Assembly (NCBI RefSeq): GCF_021462225.1
Contig: NC_061797.1
Span: 23,769,093-23,833,092, forward strand
DNA: 64,000 bases
Reading direction: 5' to 3'
From: Girardinichthys multiradiatus
Taxonomy: Eukaryota; Chordata; Actinopteri; Cyprinodontiformes; Goodeidae
Shown here: one piece after another, positions 35,514-48,224 of the stretch
Position numbering within the stretch: the stretch's first letter is position 1
Layout: the number at the start of each line of letters is the position of its first letter
Notes under the pieces: model-generated
Database searches by the model: none
The model's input: only the letters and a program-made list of their open reading frames with translations
Told to the model about the DNA's origin: nothing
Made by a program: the position numbers and the translations under genes

Positions 35514-37388
35514 TATATACTTGCTTTTGAAATTGGTCTAAAACTCAAATTTTTGACTGAATGAATTTGGGGTTTTCATGATCACCTAAATAAAACAGAA
35601 ATTAAACAAATTTCACTCTAAAATAACTTTTTGTTAACAGATTAATTTGTTGAAATGCACTTGAAGATCATGGGACCATTGGACGGCATCATTTAGCGTT
35701 GTTTAAAAACCCGCCACGGACCCCTAGTGGACACCACTACATATTACAGCCATTGAAAACGGCAAAAATCTAGAAAATAAACCCAAACATTGCTCCAGTT
35801 CTTTTATTAAATTGTTATGTTAGCATAGTGTGAAAAAAACAATTAATCTCTTTCAACTTGACACATTTTTGTGTCTAAAGAAAAAGAATGACAGAAAGTC
35901 CAACATTTAGAAACAAAGAGGGAGCAGATCACAGTTTTGTAGTGTCAATCTCATTTTACATCCTACAAAACATGGAAAACATCAGAATAAACAGTGTTTA
36001 CAATCCAGACTGAAAGCCACTCCTTGTGTTTCCAGAAACTGCTGAATCACCGTTCACAAGGCCGCCGTCCATTTGTCATGAAAGCAGAGCTGGGTGTGGT
36101 CAGGTTACAGCAATGCGTCATGTCTGAACAAAAATAAAACCCTCTGTTTTTTTCCTTTTACCTAAAAACAGAGCTGATTGTTACTTATCCAAAGCGAAAC
36201 TTTACCTCATAATTTAAGAGGGAAATAATTTGTTACATAAAAGCAAACAACAAACTGACACTAAACAGAGGTAACATGAGTCCAGTCTTGATGGGTTACA
36301 AGTGCTTGATCGTTCCACAGACTGGCAAGGCCTCGGATGAGAGACAACAGCTAAGGCAAATGCAGCGGTGCACATACAGTATAAGACCCTTGCAAACATA
36401 AAATGATTACTTCTGGGATCAAACACTAGATCCGATCATTTCTGTTGTATCTGAAAGGAGTGTTAGTAAGTAAAAGTATTTTGTAAAACTGACATTCAAA
36501 TGGGGAAAAAAGAAAAATGTTTTCGGAGGCAGTAATTATAAACCAGATTCTTCAAATAATGAACAAAGCCCTGAAGCCAGATGTCTTTAGGTGTAACGGA
36601 AAATCACTTGCGCAATCAATCATCTATAATAATGTAAATGTTCTATAGAAGAGACTTTTATACACTTTTTTTGGACAGAGCCAGATCAGTTAACATGTAG
36701 ATTTTAACATTTCACTGCCTGCTTTCCCTCGAGGCCTCTCACACACTTTCTCTGACATTAAAGTAGCTCAGTGAACGGTGCAGGTTTAAAACAAATCAGT
36801 TCAGCAGTCATACAACTACACTGACTGCACAGCACACTGGAGATTTCTGTCTGTGTTCGATTGCTTCATGAAACTGCTGAGAGCTGGAACATCAACAACA
36901 AGTATGAGAAGATATGATGGGTTCATTAAGTGCAAATCTCCGTCTGTTTTCCTAGTGGAACAACCGGTCGAGCTTGTTTGACTTCTTTGAGAAATGACAA
37001 AGAGACACAGTGCCAAAGATCATAGCGGCATCAACATGCACAAATTAGAACCAAGGCGTGGACTGTTAATATTAATCAACCCCAAATCGTATGGAAAAAC
37101 AAAAAATTAAATCTAGATTTGATTAAATAGCTTAATTGCGCAGGCGACTTGGGAACAGTGTGACCTTAAATGGAAACTTGTGAAAAGGGCTCGGCACCCA
37201 TAATTGTAATGTAGTGAAAAGGTAAGAATATATGTATATGTTTAAAATCTATGTAAAATGACTTTATAAGGGTTAAAGGGGGGAGAAGAACTACCCAAAT
37301 CTGATTCAAAATTTTCCCCATTTCCTGGCTTGTGTACGTGATGACACAGGCCTGTGAGAGAAGATACACAGACCAACTGTGTCACAGA
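35514..37388. other. ist1 3' UTR and flanking sequence
   Basis: No coding exon was seen. Part of it is likely the ist1 3' UTR on the minus strand, but its end could not be fixed. Confidence 0.45.
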
Positions 37389-40300
37389 TTAGGTCTTCTT
37401 TTTCAGCTCCTCGAACCGCCGTGTCAAATCGTCAAAGTCGATGTCGTCTGAGTTGGTGGTGTGTCCACCAAGGGTGGAGGTGGGGAGCGTGTCGGGAACG
37501 GAAGGAAGTTCTGGTAGGTTGTTGTGGTCAAACGAGTGACGAGGCGCAGGAGTAGGGCCTGAAGGGAAGTACGCACAGTTCATTCATTTTTTTTTTTTTA
37601 CTCTATAACAGCCAAAACACATCAGGGGTGAGGAAGCAGAACAACATTACTGACATTTTAAATAATCATACAGACAGTACTGGAGTTACATAAAAAAAAA
37701 TATGATTCGCCAACATTTGAAAACAGAAGGAAGTTTTATTAGACATTATTTGGGGGTGGAGTTGTGTATAATACCCACATCTGCAGAAGTTACAGATGAA
37801 ACTCACCTAAAGTCTGAGAAGGAACAGAAGGTTTGACAGTGAAGTCATCGATCTAAAACGGCAAGAAAAATGTGTTACAGATCTTATTGTCATTATTCAA
37901 CTGTAGATAAAACTTTGTTAGTGCAAAAGGCAAGAATAAAAAAAAAATAAACATGAAAAACTTTGGTGCACTGTTTGTTTGAGAAACCATCACCCTTCAG
38001 AGCAGATGTTAGAAAGGAGGCACCCTTACTTCTCTGTTCAATACCTCAGACACCCTCAGCAACGCTCAGAACAACTGATCATCTCATGTTAGTCAAAGCA
38101 GAAGCTATCCAAGATAGCAAACAGGTTGTGGAACATATATGCATAGTGACTGGTCAAAATGGTTCTTTTACAAACAACTGAAAAGCAATTGAGATGCAGA
38201 CTTCATTTTTTTTTAAAGGGTCCCCTCTAAAAAGCTACGTGAAGTTTTCAGGTCATTAATGAAGCAGTTTTCAGTTGTTCTTTCTTTGTTCGGTTTGTGT
38301 TTGGATGAAACACAATCAGGCCCCATCTGGTAGGGATCAAGTGACTGGCCATGCCACAGCAGAATACCAAGTCACTCTTACAATGAAACGTTATGGCTCA
38401 CATAACACCATGTTTAAAATATGTGACACCCGCGTCATCAATCTGCTTTGCGACAAATGTGAGTAGAAAGTATCCTCCATCTAAAAAATATACATATATA
38501 TATATATATATCTGATAACGAAACGTTTTTTGGTCTATTTCATAATTCTGTCTTTCTTACGTGTCTTGAGCCCTTTTCAGACCATATTTCCACATTAAAC
38601 ATGCAACCACAAACACCCGCGGATTACAGAATCAAAGGCAAGTATTCACCTGAGCAATGTGAAAGACACGTTTAGAGATTTCATGAGGGCAAATCCACCA
38701 CAGGGCTGAGTTCTGTGTAGCGATCCTCATGCCGACATCTCAATTGCTTTCAGTGCGTTAAATACAAGCTTAAGTTTCCCATCGAATCAGGCGCACTGAC
38801 GTTTAAGGTTTCATAGTCGGGCGTACCAATTTCCTACATTTCTGGTGAAAAATTCCTACATTTCCCATACTTTCTGCCATGGCGTCATCACACACCAAGG
38901 CAGAGCTAATCTGCTTTGTAGCTTTGAAATAAATAAATAAATAGAAAATAAGGTGGTATATAAAGCCACTAAACCAGACTAAGGAAGTAAAAGGGAAACC
39001 TGTCAGTGTGGTGCAGAGAGTGGCAGTGACACTGTGCAACCTCATGACTGGTCGCTCGGAGTAATGCGTCACATATTACAAATTCTGAGGTGAAGACTTG
39101 TTCCTGACCAGCAGTTTATTGTGTGACACTGTGCTCGTGGTTGTAAAAACTGAGCTATGCGTGGACATGTTCGGTGGACGTCTGCTTTGAATCCGCCTCA
39201 GGTACGCTTCGACGTCTGTGGAATCAAGTACTATGAGGGAACCTCAAGTTGTTCTGCAGCGTCCTCGACATGTTATAAGCATCAATTTCTACTGATCTAC
39301 ATATATCTCAAATTAGAGAAATAGGTTGAGTCACTATGTTGAGTCTGCACTTCAATTTCTTTTTAGAACATAGCTGTTAGTTAAATATATTTAGTAAACA
39401 ATTAAAGAGGACAAGGACGGTGCTAGCCTCCCATTAGATAACTCTACAAATGTGAATGAAGCAGGCCCAATGCAGAAAGAGGCAGGCAAAACTGTAAACA
39501 AGCTGAATGAACTGTCCTTCCCTGAGTGCTGCTCTATCCTGTCCGTCTGTCCATCTGTGGGGACAGAGGGTGGGGGTGGGGAGGCATTCATGTGAAGGGC
39601 TCAGTCACTTACAGACTCGTATGTAGGGGGAGAAGAAGGCAGCTGAGGGGGCGGCCCTCCTACCACTGGGGGCTGGAAGTTGTAGGTTCCAACTGAAGGG
39701 TTAAAAGGTTCCTGAAAGAAAAGAAAAATAATTGGGAAAATGTTGGGTAATTTCAATCCATATCTTTACACACTTACATGGATATTTTGTAATATTCTTA
39801 TATAAAAACAGATGGTCTGGTCAGACAAAAAGGCTTTTGAAAACACTTTACAAAGAGATTTTTACATGATTTGGTGTATCCAAGCAGACTTAAAGATCTT
39901 TTTTTAATTATTCGATTTAGTGCAATATGATCAATAAAAAAAAAAAAAAAGCCTGTCTAATTACAATTTTTCAGTCTTACATTATGAGGAGAGAGTCTAA
40001 TTTTGTCTCAGTGAACCTAAACTCTAAATGTGTGAAACATTAGTTACTGACTGAGAGAAAATGGCATGAAACTCCAGCCCCAACTGTTTTATAAGAATCT
40101 TCAGCTCAGCATTGCTTTGTCTGCGCTGTTAATTTAGACTTTATGACTTACTGTAGCAGCATTTAGACTTTATGCTAGAATTTCAGAACCGGTGTGCATG
40201 TAGAAATGTATTAAATAAATTAATTAATTTCTTAGTACATTTTGGGTGCTTTATGAGATAAGCTAATGATAATAAGTTAAATAATCGTTTTTAGAAAATT

Positions 40301-41816
40301 TAATTTTATACTTTAAAATATGGAACACATTAAAGAATACTGGGAATGCAAATGGTTTTCCATATCCCATCTTTTTTTTTTTACTCATTCAGACTTGGAA
40401 ATGGCTGAAAGTGAATTTCATACTTTTTAAGGCTGCTTAGGAACCCTTTAAATGTGCAACTCACAGAAAAAAGGTTAAAAGATTATTTTAAAAAATCCTT
40501 ACGGCTCCTTTTGGAGGTGGATAGTTAAAAGCTGTTGGCATGGGCATGGGCATGGGCATGGGCATATGCATAGCTGTAGCAGGAGGAGCAGAGAAACCAC
40601 CTCCACCACCTCCACCTCCATTCTTCCTGTCTGCATCAACATCAATGAGGTCTGCCTCCTCTCCAGGACACACTTCAGGCTATCCAGAGACAGTGTGAGT
40701 AAAAAAACAAAAGTCATGACATCATCCTTCATAAATAGTCAAAAGGAAATCTTTAAAAGAAAAGAAAAACAAAACAACAGCATACATGGACCATGGCGTC
40801 AGGCTCATATGGCACGTTATAGTTCTTGGCAATCTCTATCAGATAACGCTCCACCAAAATCTTGGGAGGTGCCTCCACACTCAGTTTGTGCATCAACTGT
40901 AAACATATCAGATGGTTACTTGACAAAAGACACGCATTCTTAACTAAACGTTCAGCAAGTCACCGGAAAAATATTGCTTACCCTGTCGTTGACTGTTCCA
41001 ATCTGGTTTGTCCTGCACATCTTGCCATACTCCTTGCTGTATTTTGCACATAGCTGTTCGGACACCTGAAGGAAGCACGACTGTTGTGACTGACTTGCTT
41101 ATTGATAACATTGCCAGCTATAAGTCCTATCAGAAGTAGCCTTATTGGCCAAGTTTATGCACACAAATAAGGAATTTGACTTTAATTTGACTTTGCTCTC
41201 TAAAGTTTAGACATTTTTAATATAGATAAATAAATTGGGTGAGAAATTAAAAAGATTTTTTTTTTTTAAACAGCACTTACGATCTTCAGTTCATTCACCT
41301 CTGACTGGAGGCGCGGTGCTGCCCAGATCATTGTGGACACTGCCTCTTGCAAGCCTGGATCTAGTTCCCTGGCAGGAACAAAATAAGTGGGTGAGCATTG
41401 TGACAGGTTGTTAGAAACACACCAGTTTGTTTCAGTACTCACTTCATGGACTGAATGAGGCCGAAGCGAGTGAGCAGCAAGTCACAGTAAAGCTCAAGGA
41501 TTTCCATGGCTTCAACCATGTAGTCCTCTCTGATGATGTGCTCAACTCGAATCCGGGCCCGCTCATCCTTTCCAGAGGACAGGTAATCTGCAATCTCCTT
41601 CCTTGCTTTCTGGGCGAGCTCAGCTTCATTTGAAATTTGTGAAAATGATTTAAAAAACTGATTATCAATATTGGGATGAACAAGGAAAAAATAAAATCAA
41701 ATTTATTTGCCAACATTCAGCCACTCACTTTTCTTCTTCTCTAGGAGCTTAAGCCGGTTTATGACCAGCCGGAGGTTAACTCTTAGCCTCTCTCCTTTGA
41801 ATCCTCCTCCCAACAT
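37389..41816 (-). CDS. ist1: IST1, ESCRT-III associated factor
   Basis: IST1 binds CHMP1 and VPS4 and regulates ESCRT-III in abscission and endosomal tubule scission. Nine coding exons join in phase: 41816-41729, 41623-41443, 41368-41281, 41065-40982, 40896-40786, 40679-40503, 39711-39613, 37852-37807, 37558-37389. They give 347 aa, against roughly 365 in human. The N-terminal helical core (MLGGGFKGERLRVNLRLVIN to about residue 185) is highly conserved. A low-complexity linker follows with seven Gly and four Met-Pro units, then a Pro-rich stretch. The C-terminus has the MIT-binding motif DDLTRRFEELKK at the extreme end and a second Pro/Leu motif LPELPSVP before it. A non-coding first exon with donor at 42336/42335 lies upstream. 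The gene is tail to tail with the pkd1l3-like gene. Confidence 0.97.
38483..38511. repeat. (TA)n microsatellite in an ist1 intron
   Basis: A run of TA units within the intron between coding exons 7 and 8. Confidence 0.85.
40535..40566. repeat. GGCATG hexanucleotide repeat inside ist1 coding exon 6
   Basis: About five tandem units encode alternating Met-Pro on the minus strand. It sits next to a Gly run (GGT/GGA codons), so this exon is likely length-variable between individuals or species. Confidence 0.85.
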
Positions 41817-42335
41817 GACGACAGTGTGTCTGTGAGCAGAGGAGTATGAGGTGATCAGAAAACGCACGGAAACATCTGATGCAGTGACTCACCTCATCAT
41901 GTGAGCATGATGACCGCGCAGATTGACCCCCCCAAACAAATGAAACACGCATGTAAACAGCGGAAATTAAACATTGAAATCACGCTGACAAGTGAAAGTA
42001 TTCGCCATGTTTATGCTAAACTAAAGTCAGTTAGCTTTAGCTTAACACAAGCTAACAAGGTACAACTGTGATGCCTTCAGTGTTAACCTATCATATTTGT
42101 TTGTTGTCTTTATCGATTTATTGTAAAATTATAGCAGTTAACGTTCAACTCAAACCTGACTGTTTTCAAGTGTTCAGCTTGTTAATGCTCAGTGTTAGCA
42201 TGGATAGCTTCCAACTACTAGCTTTTGCTAAACGCTTTCAAAACAAAAACAAACTGAAGCAAACAAACTGTAATACCTTAGAGAATTGTATGTTTTTGAA
42301 GCTACGTATCCTACACAAACTGAGAAAAGACTCAC

Positions 42336-42420
42336 CTGGAAATCAGTAACTATCAGTCAAGCAAGACACGCAACTTATTTGGGTTTCTGTCCCTGTTTCG
42401 TCGCCTAATTCACTTCCGTG
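42336..42420 (-). promoter_or_regulatory. ist1 non-coding first exon and promoter-proximal region
   Basis: On the minus strand a donor AG|GTGAGT occurs at 42336/42335. The sequence upstream contains CACTTCCGT (plus strand, about 42411-42419), an ETS-type site common at TATA-less housekeeping promoters. The transcription start is inferred. Confidence 0.5.
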
Positions 42421-43848
42421 ATGGTCTGCTTTCACGTCATGGGGATTTTACCACAGAGGCGGGGACCGGATATGGCAGTCCGTAGTGACATATAATATAT
42501 AATCTTGCGTTACTTTTTTTTTAGATACCATTTACAGCATCTCTTCGTAGTCAAAATGACACAATGAGATGTCAGAATTGAAAAATAAAAGTTAAATGAA
42601 AAAATACTTTTAAATTATATTTCAAGTCTCTATTGCTGTAAAGTGACTTTGGCGAAACTAGGTAAAGGTATCTAAAAATAATTTTAGGTTTAATTGACTG
42701 TTTTTAAGAACCAACGTTTTAAAAACCATCATCTGTGATTCAACGCTTCACTGTCAAAATGAACGTTTTAGCTATCCAAAATAAGAATCTTCCTATCTCC
42801 CATAACCATTTAGGATATCTCTACGTCATTTCTCTCAGGACAAATGACATCACTTTTTCCGTTCACGAGCATTTGCTTTCAGCAGTTCTGGACGTCGGCC
42901 TGGAATTCCAAAAAAGTTATGTAAATATTCTCTATTGGTAACTACTGTATTTACACATTTATAATTAAACTAATATTTCAATAATATTTATGTTCTATAA
43001 CGTTTAGTCAAATAATTCTATTCATATACAGCTTATTATTGTAAAATGTCTTATTTACATTTAACAATGTCCAAATTTCTTTTCAAGCCAAATTTTTCAT
43101 AGTTTAAATGGAGCTTAATTAAATACTGTTTATTGTGTGTATACGTAGAGAAACCAGCTAGTGCAAATGCAGGCCACAAATTGCAGAGGATTAATAAAAC
43201 TTCAGATTCACTGTTGTATTTTTTTTTTAGAATAAACCAGATCTTAAGATCTTTGAAACACGGTGCTATAAACATCAGCAGTATGCATATAGTTTTAATA
43301 TTTTTCAGTAAAAAAGTCAAAATATGCAGAGAAAATCTGGCTTTTATGTCAGTTTCTGTCAGGCATTCCTGCTTTCATTATCCCCTAATAGCGAAGGCAA
43401 AAAGTCTGTCTGTCTTTGAATGTGACATGACTGTTGATCTGCACATAAAAGGCCTGATGCATTTTTCTGTCGATGCAGGGGTTGGGCACACTAAGATTTT
43501 TAATTTCTTAACTGATCCTGAGGGGATAGGATAAAAACGCCAAGTGACAGACAATAAAAATAAATCACCTGAACTTGAGAATCTGACAGACTGACACAGG
43601 CAGGCAACTCAAACAAAGGCCCTTACCGATTCCTACTGCAGCACCATAACCATTAAGATATATATAATAAAGCATAACGTTTTCTTGTGAATAAACACAA
43701 ACACATGCAATCACTGTATATGTTTTAATAAAAATGGAAACAATTTACACAGACTTTCAGGTTTAATACATTGCAGCTGTTTTATGAAAAAAAAAAAAAG
43801 AATCTGTACATCAAAAAGTTGCTCATCAAAAACAAACCAGCACAGTCA
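42421..43848. other. Intergenic, nothing recognised
   Basis: Short open frames near 42735-42941 and 43133-43534 have no motif or splice context. The mphosph10 3' UTR probably occupies the right end. Confidence 0.5.
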
Positions 43849-46800
43849 TTACAGCTTTAGTTTGCTGACAGAAATATCCTTTTGTTTCTTCTTCTTTGAA
43901 GACTGCTTCTTTGCACTTTTGATCTGACTTCTGACCTGGTCCTGCAGGTGAGAGAAGAAGGCCTGAGAAGACCGCAGAGCCTTGTCCTTTCCTTCATCCT
44001 GAAAGCAAAGGATAAAATATTAGAATATTAAGTCACTTCAGAAACACAGTGCTATTTAAGGGTTAATGACGTGTTCAATCTGGCATAAAAAGAAGGCAAG
44101 TAAGCTAACTGTACAAATGCTAAAAATAGATACCCAAACTGTGATATGCAGGAAATTAATGGATACAACACTGTTTCTGTGGCTACTGCTCTATCTGTAA
44201 GTGTGGCAAAATTTGAAAAATATTACAGTCTTTAAAGATATGAGCAGTGTTCACATTTAAAGCTACAACTCGGAGAAACTGATGTGTGTAGTCAAATAAA
44301 GCACTCAACCTTTAGTATTGTAGCTTTGCCTCCCTTTGTGAGTTTCTTCAGGTTTTCGGTGACCTCAGCCTTTGATGGCTTTTTGATCTCCCCAGTTTTG
44401 CTGGCCTCTTTAAGTTTTTGTCTCTTCTCCTTCTCCTTAATCTTCAGACCCTTCACTTTCTTCTTTTGCCGTCTCTCGCGCTTCTTGTCGGTCGTTGTCT
44501 TCTCAGTATCACCCAGCATGTCTCCGGCCTTGTTCTTCTCCTTTAATAAATCGAAATGGCTGTAAGACGTGCAACTGAAAAACGGATATCACCATAGAGT
44601 TTGTAAATGGATCGAAGTTGGCAAACCTTGACTTCTTCTGGTGCGAGCAGAGTAGCATCACTAGTGCTGACTGGAGCTACCTCCTCCATAGTAATGGATG
44701 GGAGGTTTGACACCACCTTGACCTCTGGAACAGGCTGTTCAAGACAGTAAACATGGATGGGGTTATCATCATCTGCACTGTCCTGCTAGCCTTTACATTT
44801 ATCACACAAAATATTACATTTTCACTTTATTATTTCTTTTTAGTTTTTTATTTAAATAAATTGATTTATAATTAAATACATTATTTGGCATCTATTTAGT
44901 ACAGATATCAGAAGAAAAACTCACTGGTTTTGGTGTGAAGTGGAAGTTGGAAAGAGCATCCAGCTTTAGGAAGAGCGTGTCCATAAGTTTTTGAATTTCT
45001 ACATGAGCTGGGTTCTCCTCTTCCTCAGTCTTATGCTGAAATAAGAGGATAATAAAATGGATGCTGTGTGGTTTGTATGTGATGGAGCAAAATTGTGAAC
45101 AAGCTTAAAGTCAAACCTGAGTCTGTTTGATGTATTCTTGCTCATAGATTTCTGCAAGACTTTTCTTGCTCTTCTCATGGTCCAGGGTCAGCCTCTTCTT
45201 GTATTCAAAAACCTCCTCCTTAGGCTTCTCTTTACGCTCCACATCATCAAATGCCTTACATGAAAACAAGATAAAATCACAGGTTAAATAATAGATCAAT
45301 AATAAAAATAAAAAAAACAGGTTAAACAGAAGTTTTAATGGCAGACCTGGTCTTTAATTCTCTGTTTTATGACGTCTTCAAGCAGCAGGGTGGTCTCCTC
45401 TGTGATAGCAGGGGCTGAAAAACAAGTCAGGGTTATATAGATGGTCTGAAAGACTTGCTAAATAAACTGCAATATCAAATGACAGTAACATAGATTTATT
45501 GATTAAAGATGTATATATCCAAAAGAATGTGAATGCATGCTCACCCATTCTTGATGCCTGCTCAAACTCCACGTCTTCCTCCAGCATGCTGTTCTCTGGA
45601 CGGGTCTGCGCTGTCACCTCTCCGGAAAGCTGCCACGGCTTCTCTGCAAGAGATGAGTTCTCCAGCTCCTGGATCTTCTGGGACATCTGCAAAGAGCGAG
45701 ACCAGTAATCACAACTGGTGAACTACAGGGGACCATCTTCCACATATTCTTCAGAAAATATGACTTGGACTCTGTCTGTACAATTTGATCGAATTGACTT
45801 TATCTTTCCTCTTTTTTGTAAGGTGCCCTTGAGACAACGTCATGAATTGTTGCTATATAGAGAAACGAAAAATGTATTTTGTTCATGCCTAGAAATGAAC
45901 TCAACGACCGATGAAACATTTTCGGTCCAAGGAATCATCAAAAAAAGTGTCATCACAGGTTATCGAAACAGTAACAAACAAATAAGGTAAAACTCGACAT
46001 AATCATATCCATGACTCAACATTTCAAAACTAAAGTTTTCATTTTGCTTCATTTTAAAAGTCCAATCTGTGGTATCAGAAGTAGATGTCAGAATAAGTAA
46101 CAAATCAAATCAGCAACATCTGAAACTTTATTACCTTTTCCTGTCGCTTCTCATATGAAGATTTTACTTCGGACTTTTCCGAGCTTGGAGCTTTTCCTCC
46201 AAAAATCTCCTCTATGTCCTCCCCCTCGCTGTCCTCTTCACCAGACAGGTCAAAGGTCACCTTCTTTTGAGATGCTTTAGTCGGACTTCCTCTCTCATCC
46301 CTACCAGAGAGCACAGACATGCTTCTATTAACCTAATGAACATCTGTGACATATCGTTTAAACACCACGTGACTCTGATCACACTTACTCATCATCATCC
46401 TCCTCTTCATCATCATCCTCATAATCATCTTCTTCACCTTCTTCCTGGCTGTCCTCCATCTCATCATGCTCTCTATTGGTTTTAGCTGCTTCATTGTCCA
46501 CAGCATCAAAGAAGTCTGTGTACTTGAGATTCCTGGAGCTCTTTGCCTGTTAACATAAAAAAAAAAATCACATTTTTGTCTCCTGTGTTATGGTGGCTGG
46601 CAGTAATGTGTGATTTACATACTGTGTTTTTCTTTTTTCTCTTGGAGGACAACAACTTATCCAAGTCCAAATCATCATCCTCATCAGATGGAAGGTCCTG
46701 AAAGTAGTCAATATCATCTCCACCCTCGTCTTCCTTTCCCTCACGTTTTTCCATCTCATCAAGAAACGACTCCATCTCTGACAGTTTGAAAAATTTATCG

Positions 46801-48130
46801 TCGACCTCAGAGGGAACAACTTTCCCTCTGAGGTCAGTCGTCACGCTCTGCTTCCTCTGCTTCTCAAGAGCATCCACATCAAAATCTATGTCAGAGTCTT
46901 CCTCGGAGTCACTCTCCACCACCGCTGCCTTTTTGTTTCGGAGTTTAGGAGGTTGTTCAGTGTCGCTTTCATCATCTGTCTCTTCATTCTCCTCCACCTC
47001 TTCTTCCTCTGACAGCAGAGTTAGGGTGTTAATTACAGCCTCATCTATGGCATTTTTAAAATGCTTCATCACAGCATCGTTCTGCAGCTCCAGCTCCTGC
47101 CAAATCTGCTCCTCGTCAAAGTTGTCCACAACCAACTGAGCCAGCGGGCTGCCCTTATAACCTGCAGGCTCCTGAGATTTCTGGAGGTCATACAGAGTCT
47201 TGGTGAGGGAAGTAAATTCTGCTGCAGGTCCATCTTGAAGGCTGAGAAGGTGAAAACAAATTTTAAATCTGGCAAATCTAGAAATAATGTTTGAAGGTTT
47301 ATTTTTAAATGTGCTTTTTTGATACCAATGAAAGTGACTGCAGGTTTGTGATTTCCAACACAAAATATAGGGGGAAAAAACTTGAAAACCAGAAGTGTAC
47401 TGCAATGCGTTCACCTGTAAAATGCAAAAACTACACAGGTACAGAAAGACTGAAATCTACACCACCTTTGCAACATAAAACTAAAAACATATACAATATT
47501 TACAGCTGCACAATATTTTGCGAGTATATCATTATACCAATATCAGTGTCTGCAGTATTCATATGAAAAAGGACTGTTTAGAGCGCATTAATTGTTGGCT
47601 AATATATTCCAAGTGCTATGAACTTGTTGTTTTCATTCAAATGTAATATTAAAACAGTTGGACACACTCTTACACCAGCAGATGAACTTACCAAAGCATT
47701 ACCCTAAACGCGAAAGGTCACAGAGTGATGGAAGCACAGATGACAAAGAGAGGAAAGACGAAAACAGGGATGTATTGCTGCTGAAATCGTCATCGCATAT
47801 TTGTGATTACTATTGCCATTGCAATATTTTGTAGTACTGGGATTATTTAACTGCTATTTCTTGTATGTTTTTAGTTTATTCTACTTTTTATTGTTGTGCT
47901 ATAACACGCAATATATATCTACATTACTACTTGCTAATGCTACACTTACAGCAGTTAGCTTTAGCCGAGCGTTAGCTGGGTGAACCTTTGCTTTTTATTG
48001 CGGAACAACATTCAGCAGCTGTTTCACCGACACACGCTACTTGCCTCAGGAAGTTCTCCGGCTGCGCCGTGTTGTCGTTTATTATCTTGACACAGTCCTC
48101 CAACACTCTCCTGATTTCTCCGTTAGCCAT
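43849..48130 (-). CDS. mphosph10: U3 snoRNP protein MPP10
   Basis: A component of the small-subunit processome, which cleaves pre-rRNA to 18S rRNA in the nucleolus with IMP3 and IMP4. Eleven exons keep phase: 48130-48045, 47241-46623, 46546-46389, 46300-46135, 45686-45545, 45414-45347, 45254-45117, 45035-44925, 44734-44627, 44540-44310, 43998-43849. They give 658 aa, against 681 in human. Conserved blocks are [95 protein letters not shown] and the C-terminal [15 protein letters not shown]. Long Asp/Glu tracts separate them, as in the family. Intron 1 starts with GC, not GT (see findings). The gene is head to head with mcee. Confidence 0.97.
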
Positions 48131-48224
48131 GACTCCCTCACATGTGTGACCGTCGGAGTGTCGCAGGTAAACAGGCTCTAAGGGAAACTCTTCCGATGTA
48201 GCGGATTGGTTCCGAGGTACGAAC
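48131..48224. promoter_or_regulatory. Shared divergent promoter of mphosph10 and mcee
   Basis: Only 94 bases separate the two start codons, so the two 5' UTRs and core promoters must lie within or overlap this interval. No TATA box was seen, and a CTTCCGATG ETS-like site lies near 48190. The same pair is adjacent in human. Confidence 0.75.

Noticed and set aside
46786..47139. Ser-rich plus-strand frame opposite mphosph10 exon 2
   Set aside because: It is the reverse of Asp/Glu codon tracts. Such frames arise automatically.
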